Both the position numbers and the translations under genes were made by a program. The notes below the pieces were generated by a model. It saw only the letters and a program-made list of their open reading frames with translations, did not search any database and was not told where the DNA came from. From Vampirovibrionales bacterium (GTDB lineage Bacteria; Cyanobacteriota; Vampirovibrionia; Vampirovibrionales; Vampirovibrionaceae), in contig JAJCZA010000020.1 of assembly GCA_029262635.1 (NCBI GenBank), positions 1 to 64,000 on the forward strand: a stretch of 64,000 nucleotides of DNA, given 5' to 3'. Numbering within the stretch: the first letter of the stretch is position 1; each line of letters starts with the position of its first letter. Below, one piece after another: positions 9,482 to 18,522 of this stretch.

Positions 9482-10485
9482 TTTAGGGTCGTGATCGCTG
9501 AGTCTGTTATTTGATTCGTTTTTTTGTTTAAAAGTAAATCACTGGCCAAATTTAAGGCCGCTTGAAGACTCTCGGGATTTGCAACACCCTGATCCACAAT
9601 ATCCGATGCCATACCATGACTGACGGACGTTCGAATAAAAGGCAGGCCAATGGTGACATTAACCGCCTTAAAGCCTGCCAACAGCTTCATCGGAATCAGT
9701 CCCTGATCATGGTAAGAGGCGACATATAAATCAAATTCAGGAGATGTAATATTAAAGCCTCGGAACAAAGCATCTGCCGCACAAGGCGGTTCAATAGGCA
9801 CTCCATACTCTCGGCTTACGGCTTCAAGAGCGGGCATAATCGTATCTCGTTCTTCGCTCCCATTGATTTCGCCAGCATGGGGATTGACGCCCAGAACACA
9901 CACATGCGGTGAGGCGATGGCCTCGTATTGTCGAATAAACCGGATCGCGCTTCCCAACGTTTTTGCAATTTTCTGTTCGGTTAGAAGGTTTGAAACATCT
10001 TTCAACGCCACATGACGGGTTAATAAAAGCATCCGGAAACCTTCAAACACGAATAACATATCCGATTGCCAGCCTTCACCGGGACGAGCCTTATCAGGCA
10101 TGGCAAAATGCAGGTTAGAAAGGTGTTGAAGAATCTCCGTATGCCCTTCAAAAGGAATACCAACACTTTTTAGATTTTCTTTTGAAATAGGACCCGTTAC
10201 CAGAGCGTCTGCTTCATTATGAGCAATTAACTCAACCGCTTTTTCTAGAGCCAGGTAGGAGACTGCTCCGGGTCCCTTTCCTTCAATATGAAGGTATTCG
10301 ATGCGAGGGGAATGAGGAAGAACTACCCCTAACTGCCGGGCGACTTCATTGAGCTGAGGGATATCTCCAATAATTTTCATTTGAGACCCACTAGGCATCT
10401 GAACCGTGTTTACCAGAACTTTCGCCATAATCTCCGGGCCAATTCCTGTGGGATCGCCAATGGTCATACAAAATGTCTGTGTCAT
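9478..10485 (-). CDS. pdxA: 4-hydroxythreonine-4-phosphate dehydrogenase family protein (PdxA or PdxA2)
   Basis: NAD-dependent metal enzyme. Classical PdxA oxidises 4-phosphohydroxy-L-threonine for pyridoxal phosphate; the PdxA2 subgroup acts on 4-phospho-D-threonate or -erythronate. Seen are GDPTGIGPEI at the N-terminus, TGPISKENLKSVGIPFEGHT, PHAGEINGSEE, YVASYHDQGLIPMKLL and NVTIGLPFIRTSVSHGMASD, which supply metal and substrate histidines. I start at ATG 10485, where AAGGA lies about 7 nt upstream, rather than a TTG at 10533 without a ribosome site. It is directly downstream of a DUF1537-type sugar-acid kinase, the known partner of PdxA2, so the catabolic role is a serious alternative. Family call is firm, subgroup is not. 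Confidence 0.92.
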   Translation of the reverse strand: MTQTFCMTIGDPTGIGPEIMAKVLVNTVQMPSGSQMKIIGDIPQLNEVARQLGVVLPHSPRIEYLHIEGKGPGAVSYLALEKAVELIAHNEADALVTGPISKENLKSVGIPFEGHTEILQHLSNLHFAMPDKARPGEGWQSDMLFVFEGFRMLLLTRHVALKDVSNLLTEQKIAKTLGSAIRFIRQYEAIASPHVCVLGVNPHAGEINGSEERDTIMPALEAVSREYGVPIEPPCAADALFRGFNITSPEFDLYVASYHDQGLIPMKLLAGFKAVNVTIGLPFIRTSVSHGMASDIVDQGVANPESLQAALNLASDLLLNKKTNQITDSAITTLN

Positions 10486-10549
10486 TTTTTTGTCCTTGCC
10501 CGCTAAGAAGTCTATAAAAACCGTTCGACTCAAATTGTTTTAAGCGGCT

Positions 10550-11923
10550 TTATCCTGATAGTTTAGCGGATGAAATTTCATGTTGTTTAAGATACCTAAC
10601 AATATTAGCAAGAGCAAGATTCGACCCAAAATTACCGGACTTAGTCACTAACCATTGATGTCCAGAGGTGCTTTCGCTGGAAATATTCCTTAATAAGGGA
10701 ATGGAAGGCTCAATTTCCGCTGCGATTATTAAATGATTATATCCCAGCCGATGACAGGTATGAGTGGCTGTGTCGCCACCTGTTAGAATAATTTTGGCCG
10801 GTTTTTCTTGCAGAACCGTTTCTAAAATTTGGGATAATATAGTTTGGGCCCGAGAGGTTACTTCTTCCTCTGTTAACCCATTTTCCTCAGCCAGTTCTAA
10901 CGTTCTGGGTAGACTCTCTTCTTTAGCGGAAGTAGAAACCACAACCGTATTTGAGTCTCCCAACGCATCAACGATGTGTTCAATAACAGGCTCAAGGGGA
11001 GATAAGCCTAAAATATGCTCTGGGTCAATGTCCACCACTAAAAGCTCACTACCTTCACCATAGTAAAGGTAATTGTCCATGAGTTGCAAAATCTGTGTTC
11101 GAGTTAAAGCCGTATTCGTGCCGGACCCAATTAAGATAGGGGATGGCGAAAAAAGTTTTTTTTCAGTTTCAGGAAGGGGCTCCAAGCTAATGTTTGGCCA
11201 ATGTTTACTCAGGGCTTGTGCTAAGCCAGCGGAGCCACAAGGGAGGACTTTCGCGGTTTTTTGAACCTTCTCGATGACCAGCGCAATTTGCTCTAAATCC
11301 GTATTAGAGCAAGCGTCTACGACGACCAGCTTTTTTCCCTCAGCAATAAGCTCGGTTAATTCGGCTAATAAGGGGCCAGCTCCTCGAAGAACTGTTGCCA
11401 GTTCAATGTGTGCAACGATATCCGATTTAGAGGCCTCAGCCATGACCGTCGGGATATGAGATTGACATGCCGGAAAGCGAGGATCTTGGGATACTTCCGT
11501 CTGCTCGATGGGAATACCATGCACCAATTGATACCCGCCAACCGTCCGACGCCCTTCCTGAGGGTAAGCAGGGGCTACCACAACGCAATCCCAACCCAAC
11601 TCATCGACAGCAGCCAGGCACTCTTCGGTAAAGTGCCCTCGCAGGGTTGAATCCATTTTTTTATAAAAATGCTCCGCGCCGTAATGATCCTTTAGTAATT
11701 CAATAGCTTCTCTCACTTTAGCAATCGCATTTCGAGGCTCAATGTGACGAGATTCTGTGCTAATAGACCACACTTGGTTCTCTTCATCACTTGAGGCGGG
11801 GAGTTTATCCGGCTCTAAAAGAACCCGAGTTTGACACCCAGCATGAAAAAATTGCAATGCAGTATCACACGCACCAGTTAAATCATCGGCAATAATACCA
11901 ACGGTTAATCCGGGTAATTGCAT
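10550..11923 (-). CDS. Four-carbon acid sugar kinase family protein (DUF1537)
   Basis: ATP-dependent kinase family (OtnK/DtnK/DenK) that phosphorylates D-threonate, D-erythronate or 3-oxo-tetronate. The 457-aa protein shows the N-terminal substrate domain (GIIADDLTGACDTALQF, KKMDSTLRGHFTEE, PAYPQEGRRTVGGYQLV, VSQDPRFP) and the C-terminal nucleotide domain (KIILTGGDTATHTCHRLG, LVTKSGNFGSNLALANIV). It lies upstream of pdxA on the same strand, matching known kinase-PdxA2 pairs for threonate catabolism. No dedicated sugar-acid transporter or aldolase is seen in the window, so the substrate is inference. Confidence 0.87.
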   Translation of the reverse strand: MQLPGLTVGIIADDLTGACDTALQFFHAGCQTRVLLEPDKLPASSDEENQVWSISTESRHIEPRNAIAKVREAIELLKDHYGAEHFYKKMDSTLRGHFTEECLAAVDELGWDCVVVAPAYPQEGRRTVGGYQLVHGIPIEQTEVSQDPRFPACQSHIPTVMAEASKSDIVAHIELATVLRGAGPLLAELTELIAEGKKLVVVDACSNTDLEQIALVIEKVQKTAKVLPCGSAGLAQALSKHWPNISLEPLPETEKKLFSPSPILIGSGTNTALTRTQILQLMDNYLYYGEGSELLVVDIDPEHILGLSPLEPVIEHIVDALGDSNTVVVSTSAKEESLPRTLELAEENGLTEEEVTSRAQTILSQILETVLQEKPAKIILTGGDTATHTCHRLGYNHLIIAAEIEPSIPLLRNISSESTSGHQWLVTKSGNFGSNLALANIVRYLKQHEISSAKLSG

Positions 11924-11968
11924 AAAAAGTCCTCTTTAAAATCGAAACAAAAACAGAGCGATCGGGCT

Positions 11969-12325
11969 CTAAAAGGCTGTGGCTGGCTGCTGTTGACCAC
12001 CCATGGCACTATCTCGCTTGCTTCCGACAAAACTAACAGAGGTTGCTTTAATCATGGGGTATTCTTTCGGGTTTCCGGCCTGATCGGTCCAGCGGTTAAC
12101 CTCTAATGAGCCCTGCACACTGACGAGGGCTCCTTTTTTTACCCACTCTCCAACGAATTCAGCTTGCTTACCCCAAACTTCAATATTAAACCAATCGGTT
12201 ACCGGGTTCTGCTTTGAGAAGGTTCGGTTAACCGCAACCGAAAACTTAGCCTTGACACTACCCGATTCAAAGTATTTAATTTCAGGGTCCTGACCCAATC
12301 GTCCAACAATCACTACCGAATTCAT
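11969..12325 (-). CDS. ssb: Single-stranded DNA-binding protein
   Basis: Coats single-stranded DNA in replication, recombination and repair. The 118-aa product is an OB fold: MNSVVIVGRLGQDPEIKYF, then KFSVAVNR, WFNIEVWGKQAEFVGEWVKK, GALVSVQGSLEVNRW. It is short: only about 15 residues follow the OB fold and it ends QQQPATAF instead of the acidic DDxxPF tip that recruits partner proteins in most bacterial SSBs. It may be a compact variant or a second paralogue. No partner gene adjoins it. Confidence 0.93.
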   Translation of the reverse strand: MNSVVIVGRLGQDPEIKYFESGSVKAKFSVAVNRTFSKQNPVTDWFNIEVWGKQAEFVGEWVKKGALVSVQGSLEVNRWTDQAGNPKEYPMIKATSVSFVGSKRDSAMGGQQQPATAF

Positions 12326-12846
12326 CTATCCGTTCCTTATCAATAAAGATTAAAAAATAACAAAGTGGAGGTCATTATAACCCATTCCACCTCACATCAC
12401 CAAAAAGACAAGCCCCAATCGTAGATAATGTAACAAAGGGCTGGTTTACTTGGCGCTTTCTCTTATTTGAAGTTGATCGATACTATTAGGGTAATCTTGG
12501 GCCCGACCTCAATAAATGCTTTGACTCTTGATTCGTTATATTCCTCCCGGCCTCCTCCTTCTAACTCTATGGTTTTTTCCCAGTTACTGTAAAGGTAAAC
12601 GTATCTCCGGTCTCATTTGAAGAAAGTAACATCCCTGAGCCAAGATGTTTAGCATATCGAACGATGGCATGATTAAAAATCTCTAAATGGGAATATTCAT
12701 TAGATGTAAATCCTTATAAATAAGAGGTGGTAGTTGTAAGGGTTATGGAATGCTATAAAAATAGCAATTTAAATTCAACTTTAAATAACGATTTGTATCT
12801 AATTTAAACTAATCTCGACAAAAAAAGAAGTGGAAGCAATGGCTCA
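12326..12846. other. Intergenic region between ssb and the inositol-phosphatase gene
   Basis: 521 bp, AT-rich, with no intact gene. The only protein-like signal is a start-less minus-strand reading frame (12567-12713), listed separately. No clear terminator or repeat was found. Confidence 0.4.
12567..12713 (-). pseudogene. Possible gene remnant, 48 codons without start
   Basis: A minus-strand open frame ends in TAG and reads like the C-terminal part of a folded protein (for example IFNHAIVRYAKHLGSGML and GDTFTFTVTG). It has no ATG/GTG/TTG near its beginning; an out-of-frame ATG preceded by AAGGA lies nearby, which suggests a frameshifted small gene. Family unknown. It may also be chance. Confidence 0.25.
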
Positions 12847-13686
12847 TCAAGCCATGTTCACCACATGAGAATCTTTACACACGGCGACGAGTTGGTTATG
12901 AATGTCCGTCCCATTAGAGCCCAGAATATTAATGCGTCGTGTATCATAATCGAGAGAGTGACCTCTAAAATTAGAAATTTGTCCACCGGCTTCCTCTACA
13001 ATCAAAGAGCCTGCGACCACATCCCACGGAGATAGACGGAGTTCCCAAAATCCATCCAGGCGGCCTGAAGCAATATAAACCAAGTCCAATGCCGCGCTCC
13101 CTGCCCGTCGAACACCATGACATATTTTCATAAACGTTAAAAAATAATCCATGTTGTCTTCCGGCTTAACATGAACGTCGTAAGGAAACCCAGTGGCTAA
13201 CAGTGACTGATCTAGCGCAGTCACTTGACTGACTCGAATGGGTTTTCCGTTTAAAAAGGCGCCCTGTCCTTTGATGGCCGTGAACAGCTCGTCTTTCATC
13301 GTATCGTAAACCACACCCACCACCGGCTGACCTTTTTCCATAAATGCGATAGAAACGGAAAAGTGGGGAAATCCATGAGCAAAATTGGTAGTCCCATCCA
13401 GTGGATCGACCACCCAGGAGTATTTCATATCCATCACAGAGCCCTCTTCAAAGGTCTCTTCGGTAATGAGAACCGACTCCGGGAGGTGTTCCTCAGAAGA
13501 ACGGCGGGTTAAAATATCCCGAATCTGCCGATCGCATTCCAAATCCACAGTGGTGACCAAATCAATACCTGACGATTTGGTATTGATATCAAATTTTTTT
13601 TTGTAATTTTTCCGCTGACACTGGGCCGCCTCTTTGGCCGCCTCAATGGCAATGTCCAACCGTTTACTCCAATGCGATGGTTCCAC
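12847..13686 (-). CDS. Inositol-1-monophosphatase family protein (SuhB-like)
   Basis: Mg-dependent phosphatase of the IMPase/FIG superfamily, 279 aa. Metal-binding motifs are intact: ITEETFEEG (Glu ligand), DPLDGTTNFAHGFPHFSVSI (DxDGT signature) and LSPWDVVAGSLIVEEAGG (WDxxAG). Likely substrates are myo-inositol-1-phosphate or related sugar phosphates; some members (SuhB) act with Nus factors, others as NADP phosphatases, and sequence alone does not decide. ATG start at 13686, preceded by GGAGAAGG. It stands alone and is divergent from dusB. Confidence 0.92.
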   Translation of the reverse strand: MEPSHWSKRLDIAIEAAKEAAQCQRKNYKKKFDINTKSSGIDLVTTVDLECDRQIRDILTRRSSEEHLPESVLITEETFEEGSVMDMKYSWVVDPLDGTTNFAHGFPHFSVSIAFMEKGQPVVGVVYDTMKDELFTAIKGQGAFLNGKPIRVSQVTALDQSLLATGFPYDVHVKPEDNMDYFLTFMKICHGVRRAGSAALDLVYIASGRLDGFWELRLSPWDVVAGSLIVEEAGGQISNFRGHSLDYDTRRINILGSNGTDIHNQLVAVCKDSHVVNMA

Positions 13687-13836
13687 GGGCCTTCTCCTCT
13701 TTTCCGGTCAATAACAAGTTTTCTCAAAGCAATTTTTTTTGCCGGGCCGCCTTTGTATTGGAACTATGATATATTTAGGCAGCTTGACCTATTAATCCTT
13801 ATCTTATCACCCTAAACTTTGAAATAAAAACGAACA

Positions 13837-14853
13837 ATGACTCACTCCTCTCCTCATCTTGCCTCTCCACTTCAGATTGGTCCTGTCAGTGTCAATAGCC
13901 GGGTTATGCTGGCACCCATGGCAGGGGTCACGGATGTGGTATTCCGGGATTTAGTTCGCCGAAAAGCGCCAGAATCTCTGATTTGCACGGAAATGATCAG
14001 CTCCAACGGTATTATTTATTCTAAACGCCGGGATGCTCGAATATTAGACAAAGGGGAAAACGACCATCCCATTGCCTACCAACTAGCAGCTAATCGAGAA
14101 GAAGTTTTACTCCAAGCCGCGGAACAAATTATTGAGGATAAAAATCCTGATACTATTGACCTGAACATGGGGTGCCCGGTCAAAAAAATCACCGGAAATT
14201 TTGAAGGGTGTGCGTTAATGAAAGAGCCGGAGAAAGCTTACCAGCTCATTTCTAAACTGGTCCGTCATATTGATAAGCCGGTGACGGTCAAATTCCGTTT
14301 AGGCTGGGACGCCAACAGCATGAACTATGTGGAATTTGGACAAATGGCTGAAGCCGCTGGGGCTAGCATGGTTACGCTCCATGCCCGGACTCGAGCACAA
14401 GGTTATGGCCCCGGATGCAAGTGGGAGGCTTTTGGTGAACTCAAAAATCACCTGAAAATCCCGGTTATTGCCAACGGAGACATTGACTCAGCGGAAACGG
14501 CCCGAAAAATTTTAGATACCTACCATGTGGATGGTGTGATGGTTGGTCGAGGCTGTCTTGGAAAACCCTGGCTGATTGGTGATATTGATTACATGCTGAA
14601 GCACGAAGGCATGCCCTTGCAACGTCCGTTAGAGGAAAAGCTGGCTATTTGCCTAGAGCACGCTAAAATGCACTGCGACTATCGGGGTGAAGTTGCGGGA
14701 ATTCGGGATATGCGAAAACACCTGACATGGTATGTCAAGGGATTCCATGGTGCGACTCGCTATCGAAAAGAACTAACCGCCGTTGAGACCATGGACGATA
14801 TTAAGCAGATTTTTGAAGCCATTCTCAATGAGCAATACGCTCAAGTCGGGTAA
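13837..14853 (+). CDS. dusB: tRNA-dihydrouridine synthase (DusB-like)
   Basis: FMN enzyme that reduces uridines in the tRNA D-loop using NADPH. At 338 aa it has the TIM-barrel motifs APMAGVTDVVFRDLVRR, TEMISSNGI, DLNMGCPVKKITGNFEGCAL (catalytic Cys in the NMGCP context), TVKFRLGWD, TLHARTRAQGY and IANGDIDSAETARKIL with VGRGCLGKPWL for FMN phosphate binding, then a C-terminal helical domain (GIRDMRKHLTWYVKGF). The overall layout fits DusB of Cyanobacteria and Firmicutes. It appears monocistronic and converges on a small minus-strand gene. Confidence 0.94.
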   Translation: MTHSSPHLASPLQIGPVSVNSRVMLAPMAGVTDVVFRDLVRRKAPESLICTEMISSNGIIYSKRRDARILDKGENDHPIAYQLAANREEVLLQAAEQIIEDKNPDTIDLNMGCPVKKITGNFEGCALMKEPEKAYQLISKLVRHIDKPVTVKFRLGWDANSMNYVEFGQMAEAAGASMVTLHARTRAQGYGPGCKWEAFGELKNHLKIPVIANGDIDSAETARKILDTYHVDGVMVGRGCLGKPWLIGDIDYMLKHEGMPLQRPLEEKLAICLEHAKMHCDYRGEVAGIRDMRKHLTWYVKGFHGATRYRKELTAVETMDDIKQIFEAILNEQYAQVG

Positions 14854-14885
14854 TGAGATAGCTAAAACAGCTATTTAGCTAAACT

Positions 14886-15083
14886 TTAGCCCATCATTGA
14901 GCCGGTTTCCCCTCTAAAAATAGCATCCACCAGTCCTTGCATAACGAAATCGCTTTTTTCTTCGGCTCTATCGCCTAAAAATTCAGAGTCGTTAGAAGGG
15001 TTAAGAAAACGCTCCTTAAATTCCTCGTTAAGTCTTTCTTTCTGGTGTTTACTTATATTGCCACCAATGCCACTGACCGACAT
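14886..15083 (-). CDS. Small hypothetical protein, 65 aa
   Basis: Not recognised. A charged, probably soluble peptide starting MSVSGIGGNISKHQKERL and ending in a Gly/Met-rich tail. It starts at ATG 15083 after a G-rich stretch (CGGGGGG about 8 nt upstream) that can act as ribosome site. It sits convergent to dusB and divergent from the large TPR gene. No membrane segment or cysteine pattern. Coding status rests on start context and amino-acid composition only. Confidence 0.5.
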   Translation of the reverse strand: MSVSGIGGNISKHQKERLNEEFKERFLNPSNDSEFLGDRAEEKSDFVMQGLVDAIFRGETGSMMG

Positions 15084-15321
15084 CTTAAAACCCCCCGTAG
15101 TAATACCCTAATACTTGTGCTTTCTTGATAAAAATAGAAAATTCTATTTGCATAAAAACCATTTTTAGAATTTTTGTGCGCTTTTGACGCAAAGTGCTTT
15201 CTCTGCTCCCTCGAATACCCGATTTTTTATCGTCTCTGCCTTCTAACTGTCCCTTAGGCGAAAAGCGTCTGATACAATAAGAAATAAGGGAGAATTAGAG
15301 TAAAACTGAGAGGCTGGCCGA

Positions 15322-18300
15322 GTGAACTTACGAACCCCCCGTCAAATTTGTTCAGGATGGATCCTGGTTTCTCTCATTACGTCTCAGCTGTGGACCTCCC
15401 CTTATGCCTTGGCCGAATCCCTTTCCATGGCTCCAGAGAACCCACCAGATAAGTTACATGAACGCATTACCCGAAAAGAAGTTAAAACGCCCCTTATTAT
15501 TACTCGCTCGGTCATTGATCTTCCCCGTAAAGTGAATGAGGCGGAGTTTCGCATTACTTCAAAAGACGGTCAATTCATCGATATGAAGGAAACCCCTCGG
15601 CAGAAAATAACCCGGCGACAAGGAAACATCTTACAACTGGATGTTCGAAAATATTTACCGCCCAATACCTTACAGGAGTTCCCTCTACAGGAGGAAAAAG
15701 ACTTTCTGAAAAGCACTTCACTGGTTGATTCAGGGAGTACTTCAGTTAGTATCAAAGCTCACGAAGTAGCCAAGGGCGAAATTTATGCTTATGAGGCGGG
15801 TAAAACTCTGCAAAAATGGGTTTACGATCATATCAAAACCGAAAAACACCATGACCAGCCTAAATCTGCCAGCGAGACGCTTTTATCCCGTTCGGGGAGC
15901 TCGTTAGAGAAAGCCTTACTTCATGTTGCCCTGTGTCGAAGTATGGGAATTCCGGCCCGAATCGCTGCGGGTGTTGAGTTTGACGAGTTGGGGCAAACAG
16001 GTGTTGGTAGCTTTAAATACCATGTATGGAGTGAGGCTTTTATTGGGGAATGGGTTCCCTTTGACCCGAGTCATCAGGATTTTCTCGTGGATGCGACCCA
16101 TATTAAGTTTACCGATAGTGCTTTCGACTCGATGGATGATTCTGACCTGCTTTACAAAAAGGTTAAAGAACAAATGGATCGTATGACCATCGAAGTTCTT
16201 AGGGCTGAAGCGGCAGGAAGTACGGAGATTAGTCTGACAGGACGTGCCGTGGAAAACCGAGAGCTCCAACCACCCGCCATTGATATCCTACAAATTGATA
16301 TTCAGAAGCGCACTGAACAAGATGTTCATCAATTTACAATTACGCCCAGCGATAATATTTTAAGCCTCAAGTCCAACGAAAGTTTATTCACTTACGGAGC
16401 CGAACAACTGCTTGAAGGTAACATCGACGAAGCTCGCCAGGCATTTTTAAGGCTCTCCGACCAACGTCTATCAACAGCCGTTGAGCATTACAGTTTGGGT
16501 GAAAAGTTGGTCGGCCTCGGGCTTTTCAGCCTAGCTCAACGTGAATTTGATAAGGCTACCCGTCTGGATTCCTCTCTTTTGGCCAACGTTAATAACTGGA
16601 AACATGAACACTTTCCTCTCCGCTTGATCGCCAAGGATTTGGAGAATACCTATTTACTGGCTTTGACCAAGGCATCAACCGGCGAGGATGTTACAACAAC
16701 GAAAGACCTTTTGAAAGAAGTGATTCAAAAAGCTCCCAACTTCTCACCGGCTCATCTTCAACTGGGACAGCTTTATTTTTCCAACCATGAACTGGAGCAA
16801 GCAGAAAAAGCTTATAACCAATTCTTACAAATCCGTTCCGGTGACCCACGGGGAAATCTGGGTATTGGCCTTTTGAAAATGGAACAGGCTCAATATGCAC
16901 AGGCTGTTGAAAGATTCCGTCGTTCAGAGAAACAAGCAAGTCTCTACCACTCGCCTCAAGCACAACGCATGAAGCGGGATATTGACAATTGGAAAAAAAT
17001 GGCTGAAGGACGATTACTTCTGACCGAAAACCCAAAATCAGAAACCCGACAGGCCACGGGTTGGCTGATGGTAGGGCAAGCTTTCCGAGAACAGGGGCGA
17101 ATTGAAAATGCGAAAACAGCCTACCAAAAAGCCATTGCGCTACGCTCTAACGATTCTTTAGCTAGACTGGCCCTGTTGGATCTCTATTTGGCTCAAGGCG
17201 AAAAATTAAAGGCCGAAAAACTCTTTACTGAATTAAAAACAACCTCTTTCCCTACAGCTAAAAGCCAAAGCGTTTTTCACCGCCTAAATGGCTATAACCA
17301 CATGCGTAACCGGTTTTATCCTGAAGCGGAAAAAGCCTTAAAACAAGCCCTCTATATGGACGGTACCGATCCAGAAAGCTATCTTGTCTTGTCACAAGTC
17401 TATATGCGCCAAGGGGAAAAGCAGGTAGCTTCTGATCTACTACGTCAAGGTATTCAGCAGGTACCCGACATTTTTGGGAAAAATAAATTACGTCACCAGT
17501 TGGCCAAAATTTTGATTAATATGAACCCAGATGAAGCAGAACGTCAGTTTAACGCCCTCTTACTTGATGATCCCTCCAATCCAGAAAATTATTATGGGTT
17601 AGGAAAGATCGCATTAAGCGCTAATGATTTTACGACCGCTCGTTCTCGTTTTTTCCAGTCTTACCTGCTTGATCCAGACGATCCAGAAAACCTGACAGCT
17701 CTTGCGACTTTATACAATAAAGAAAACATGATTGAAGAAGCCATGACCTATTACCAACGAGCCCTTCGAATCTCTCCCGGCCATTATGAAGCCGCCACTC
17801 GGTTGGGCAAACTGATTGAAAGTCATAACCTTCGAATCAAACGCCCTAAGCGTATTATTGAATTAAGTACGGATGAATACGATTATTTGGCTGACTTCCT
17901 TTCCAAGAACCTTCAAACTCAACTCAAGCTTAAGGCTATTTACGATAAATTGGCCGATCGACTCAAAGGATACTCTAATACGGATATTCAAAGTATTATG
18001 AGTCGCCACCAAAGCGTCCCCTTGCTCAAAAAACATTACGCCGTTCTCCAGTCGGCCTTAAAACGACTCGAATCCATTACGCCTCCCGGACGGTTTAATC
18101 AGTATCATTATCAGGCCGCCAATGTACTTCAGTCCAATCTGGAATTCGCCCGTTTTCTACAGGAAAATGTACCTCAGATGTTTTTGGGTAAGGCTAAACA
18201 AAACTTTCAACTCAAGTTAATCCAAAATGGTTTGGCGTCTGAGAAAGCCTCAATTCCCTTTCAAAAAGAAACGCAAGCCATTTTTAGCCATACGACTGAT

Positions 18301-18504
18301 ATACAAGTAGCGGCTATTCTGCTGGAAGCAGGGTATGATATGAACCCGAGCAATCCCAATCGGTTTAACCCTCAAGAGCCCAGTCTAAAAAAATTGTTGG
18401 GTATTCTCGTGGAGTCCGAACCAAAGGGTAACAAGCACTCTTCGTCTACTCGCACGCCGAAAGCCCCTTCTAAACCACCTCCGCCAAGAGCTTTCAAAAA
18501 ATAG
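15322..18504 (+). CDS. Exported TPR protein with transglutaminase-like domain
   Basis: A 1060-aa protein. A signal peptide is visible (basic start, hydrophobic ILVSLITSQLW, then ALA at about residue 32), so it is probably periplasmic or surface-exposed. Residues about 165-255 resemble a transglutaminase core: SLEKALLHVALCRSMGIPAR, KYHVWSEAFIGEWVPFDPSH. The usual catalytic Cys position (G-x-C) is Ser194, while His234 and Asp248 are kept, so peptidase activity is doubtful. From about 370 to 860 there are many TPR repeats (such as PAHLQLGQLYFSNHELEQA and ARLALLDLYLAQGEKLKA). It ends in a Pro/Lys-rich tail. GTG start with GAGAGG upstream. Likely a scaffold in envelope assembly; function unknown. 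Confidence 0.85.
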   Translation: MNLRTPRQICSGWILVSLITSQLWTSPYALAESLSMAPENPPDKLHERITRKEVKTPLIITRSVIDLPRKVNEAEFRITSKDGQFIDMKETPRQKITRRQGNILQLDVRKYLPPNTLQEFPLQEEKDFLKSTSLVDSGSTSVSIKAHEVAKGEIYAYEAGKTLQKWVYDHIKTEKHHDQPKSASETLLSRSGSSLEKALLHVALCRSMGIPARIAAGVEFDELGQTGVGSFKYHVWSEAFIGEWVPFDPSHQDFLVDATHIKFTDSAFDSMDDSDLLYKKVKEQMDRMTIEVLRAEAAGSTEISLTGRAVENRELQPPAIDILQIDIQKRTEQDVHQFTITPSDNILSLKSNESLFTYGAEQLLEGNIDEARQAFLRLSDQRLSTAVEHYSLGEKLVGLGLFSLAQREFDKATRLDSSLLANVNNWKHEHFPLRLIAKDLENTYLLALTKASTGEDVTTTKDLLKEVIQKAPNFSPAHLQLGQLYFSNHELEQAEKAYNQFLQIRSGDPRGNLGIGLLKMEQAQYAQAVERFRRSEKQASLYHSPQAQRMKRDIDNWKKMAEGRLLLTENPKSETRQATGWLMVGQAFREQGRIENAKTAYQKAIALRSNDSLARLALLDLYLAQGEKLKAEKLFTELKTTSFPTAKSQSVFHRLNGYNHMRNRFYPEAEKALKQALYMDGTDPESYLVLSQVYMRQGEKQVASDLLRQGIQQVPDIFGKNKLRHQLAKILINMNPDEAERQFNALLLDDPSNPENYYGLGKIALSANDFTTARSRFFQSYLLDPDDPENLTALATLYNKENMIEEAMTYYQRALRISPGHYEAATRLGKLIESHNLRIKRPKRIIELSTDEYDYLADFLSKNLQTQLKLKAIYDKLADRLKGYSNTDIQSIMSRHQSVPLLKKHYAVLQSALKRLESITPPGRFNQYHYQAANVLQSNLEFARFLQENVPQMFLGKAKQNFQLKLIQNGLASEKASIPFQKETQAIFSHTTDIQVAAILLEAGYDMNPSNPNRFNPQEPSLKKLLGILVESEPKGNKHSSSTRTPKAPSKPPPPRAFKK

Positions 18505-18522
18505 TTTTCTGAGTGGGTACTA

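Noticed and set aside
14856-14876. AGCTAAA/TTTAGCT hairpin between dusB and the 65-aa gene as a terminator.
   Set aside because: Neither side is followed by a T-run, so it is not a convincing intrinsic terminator.
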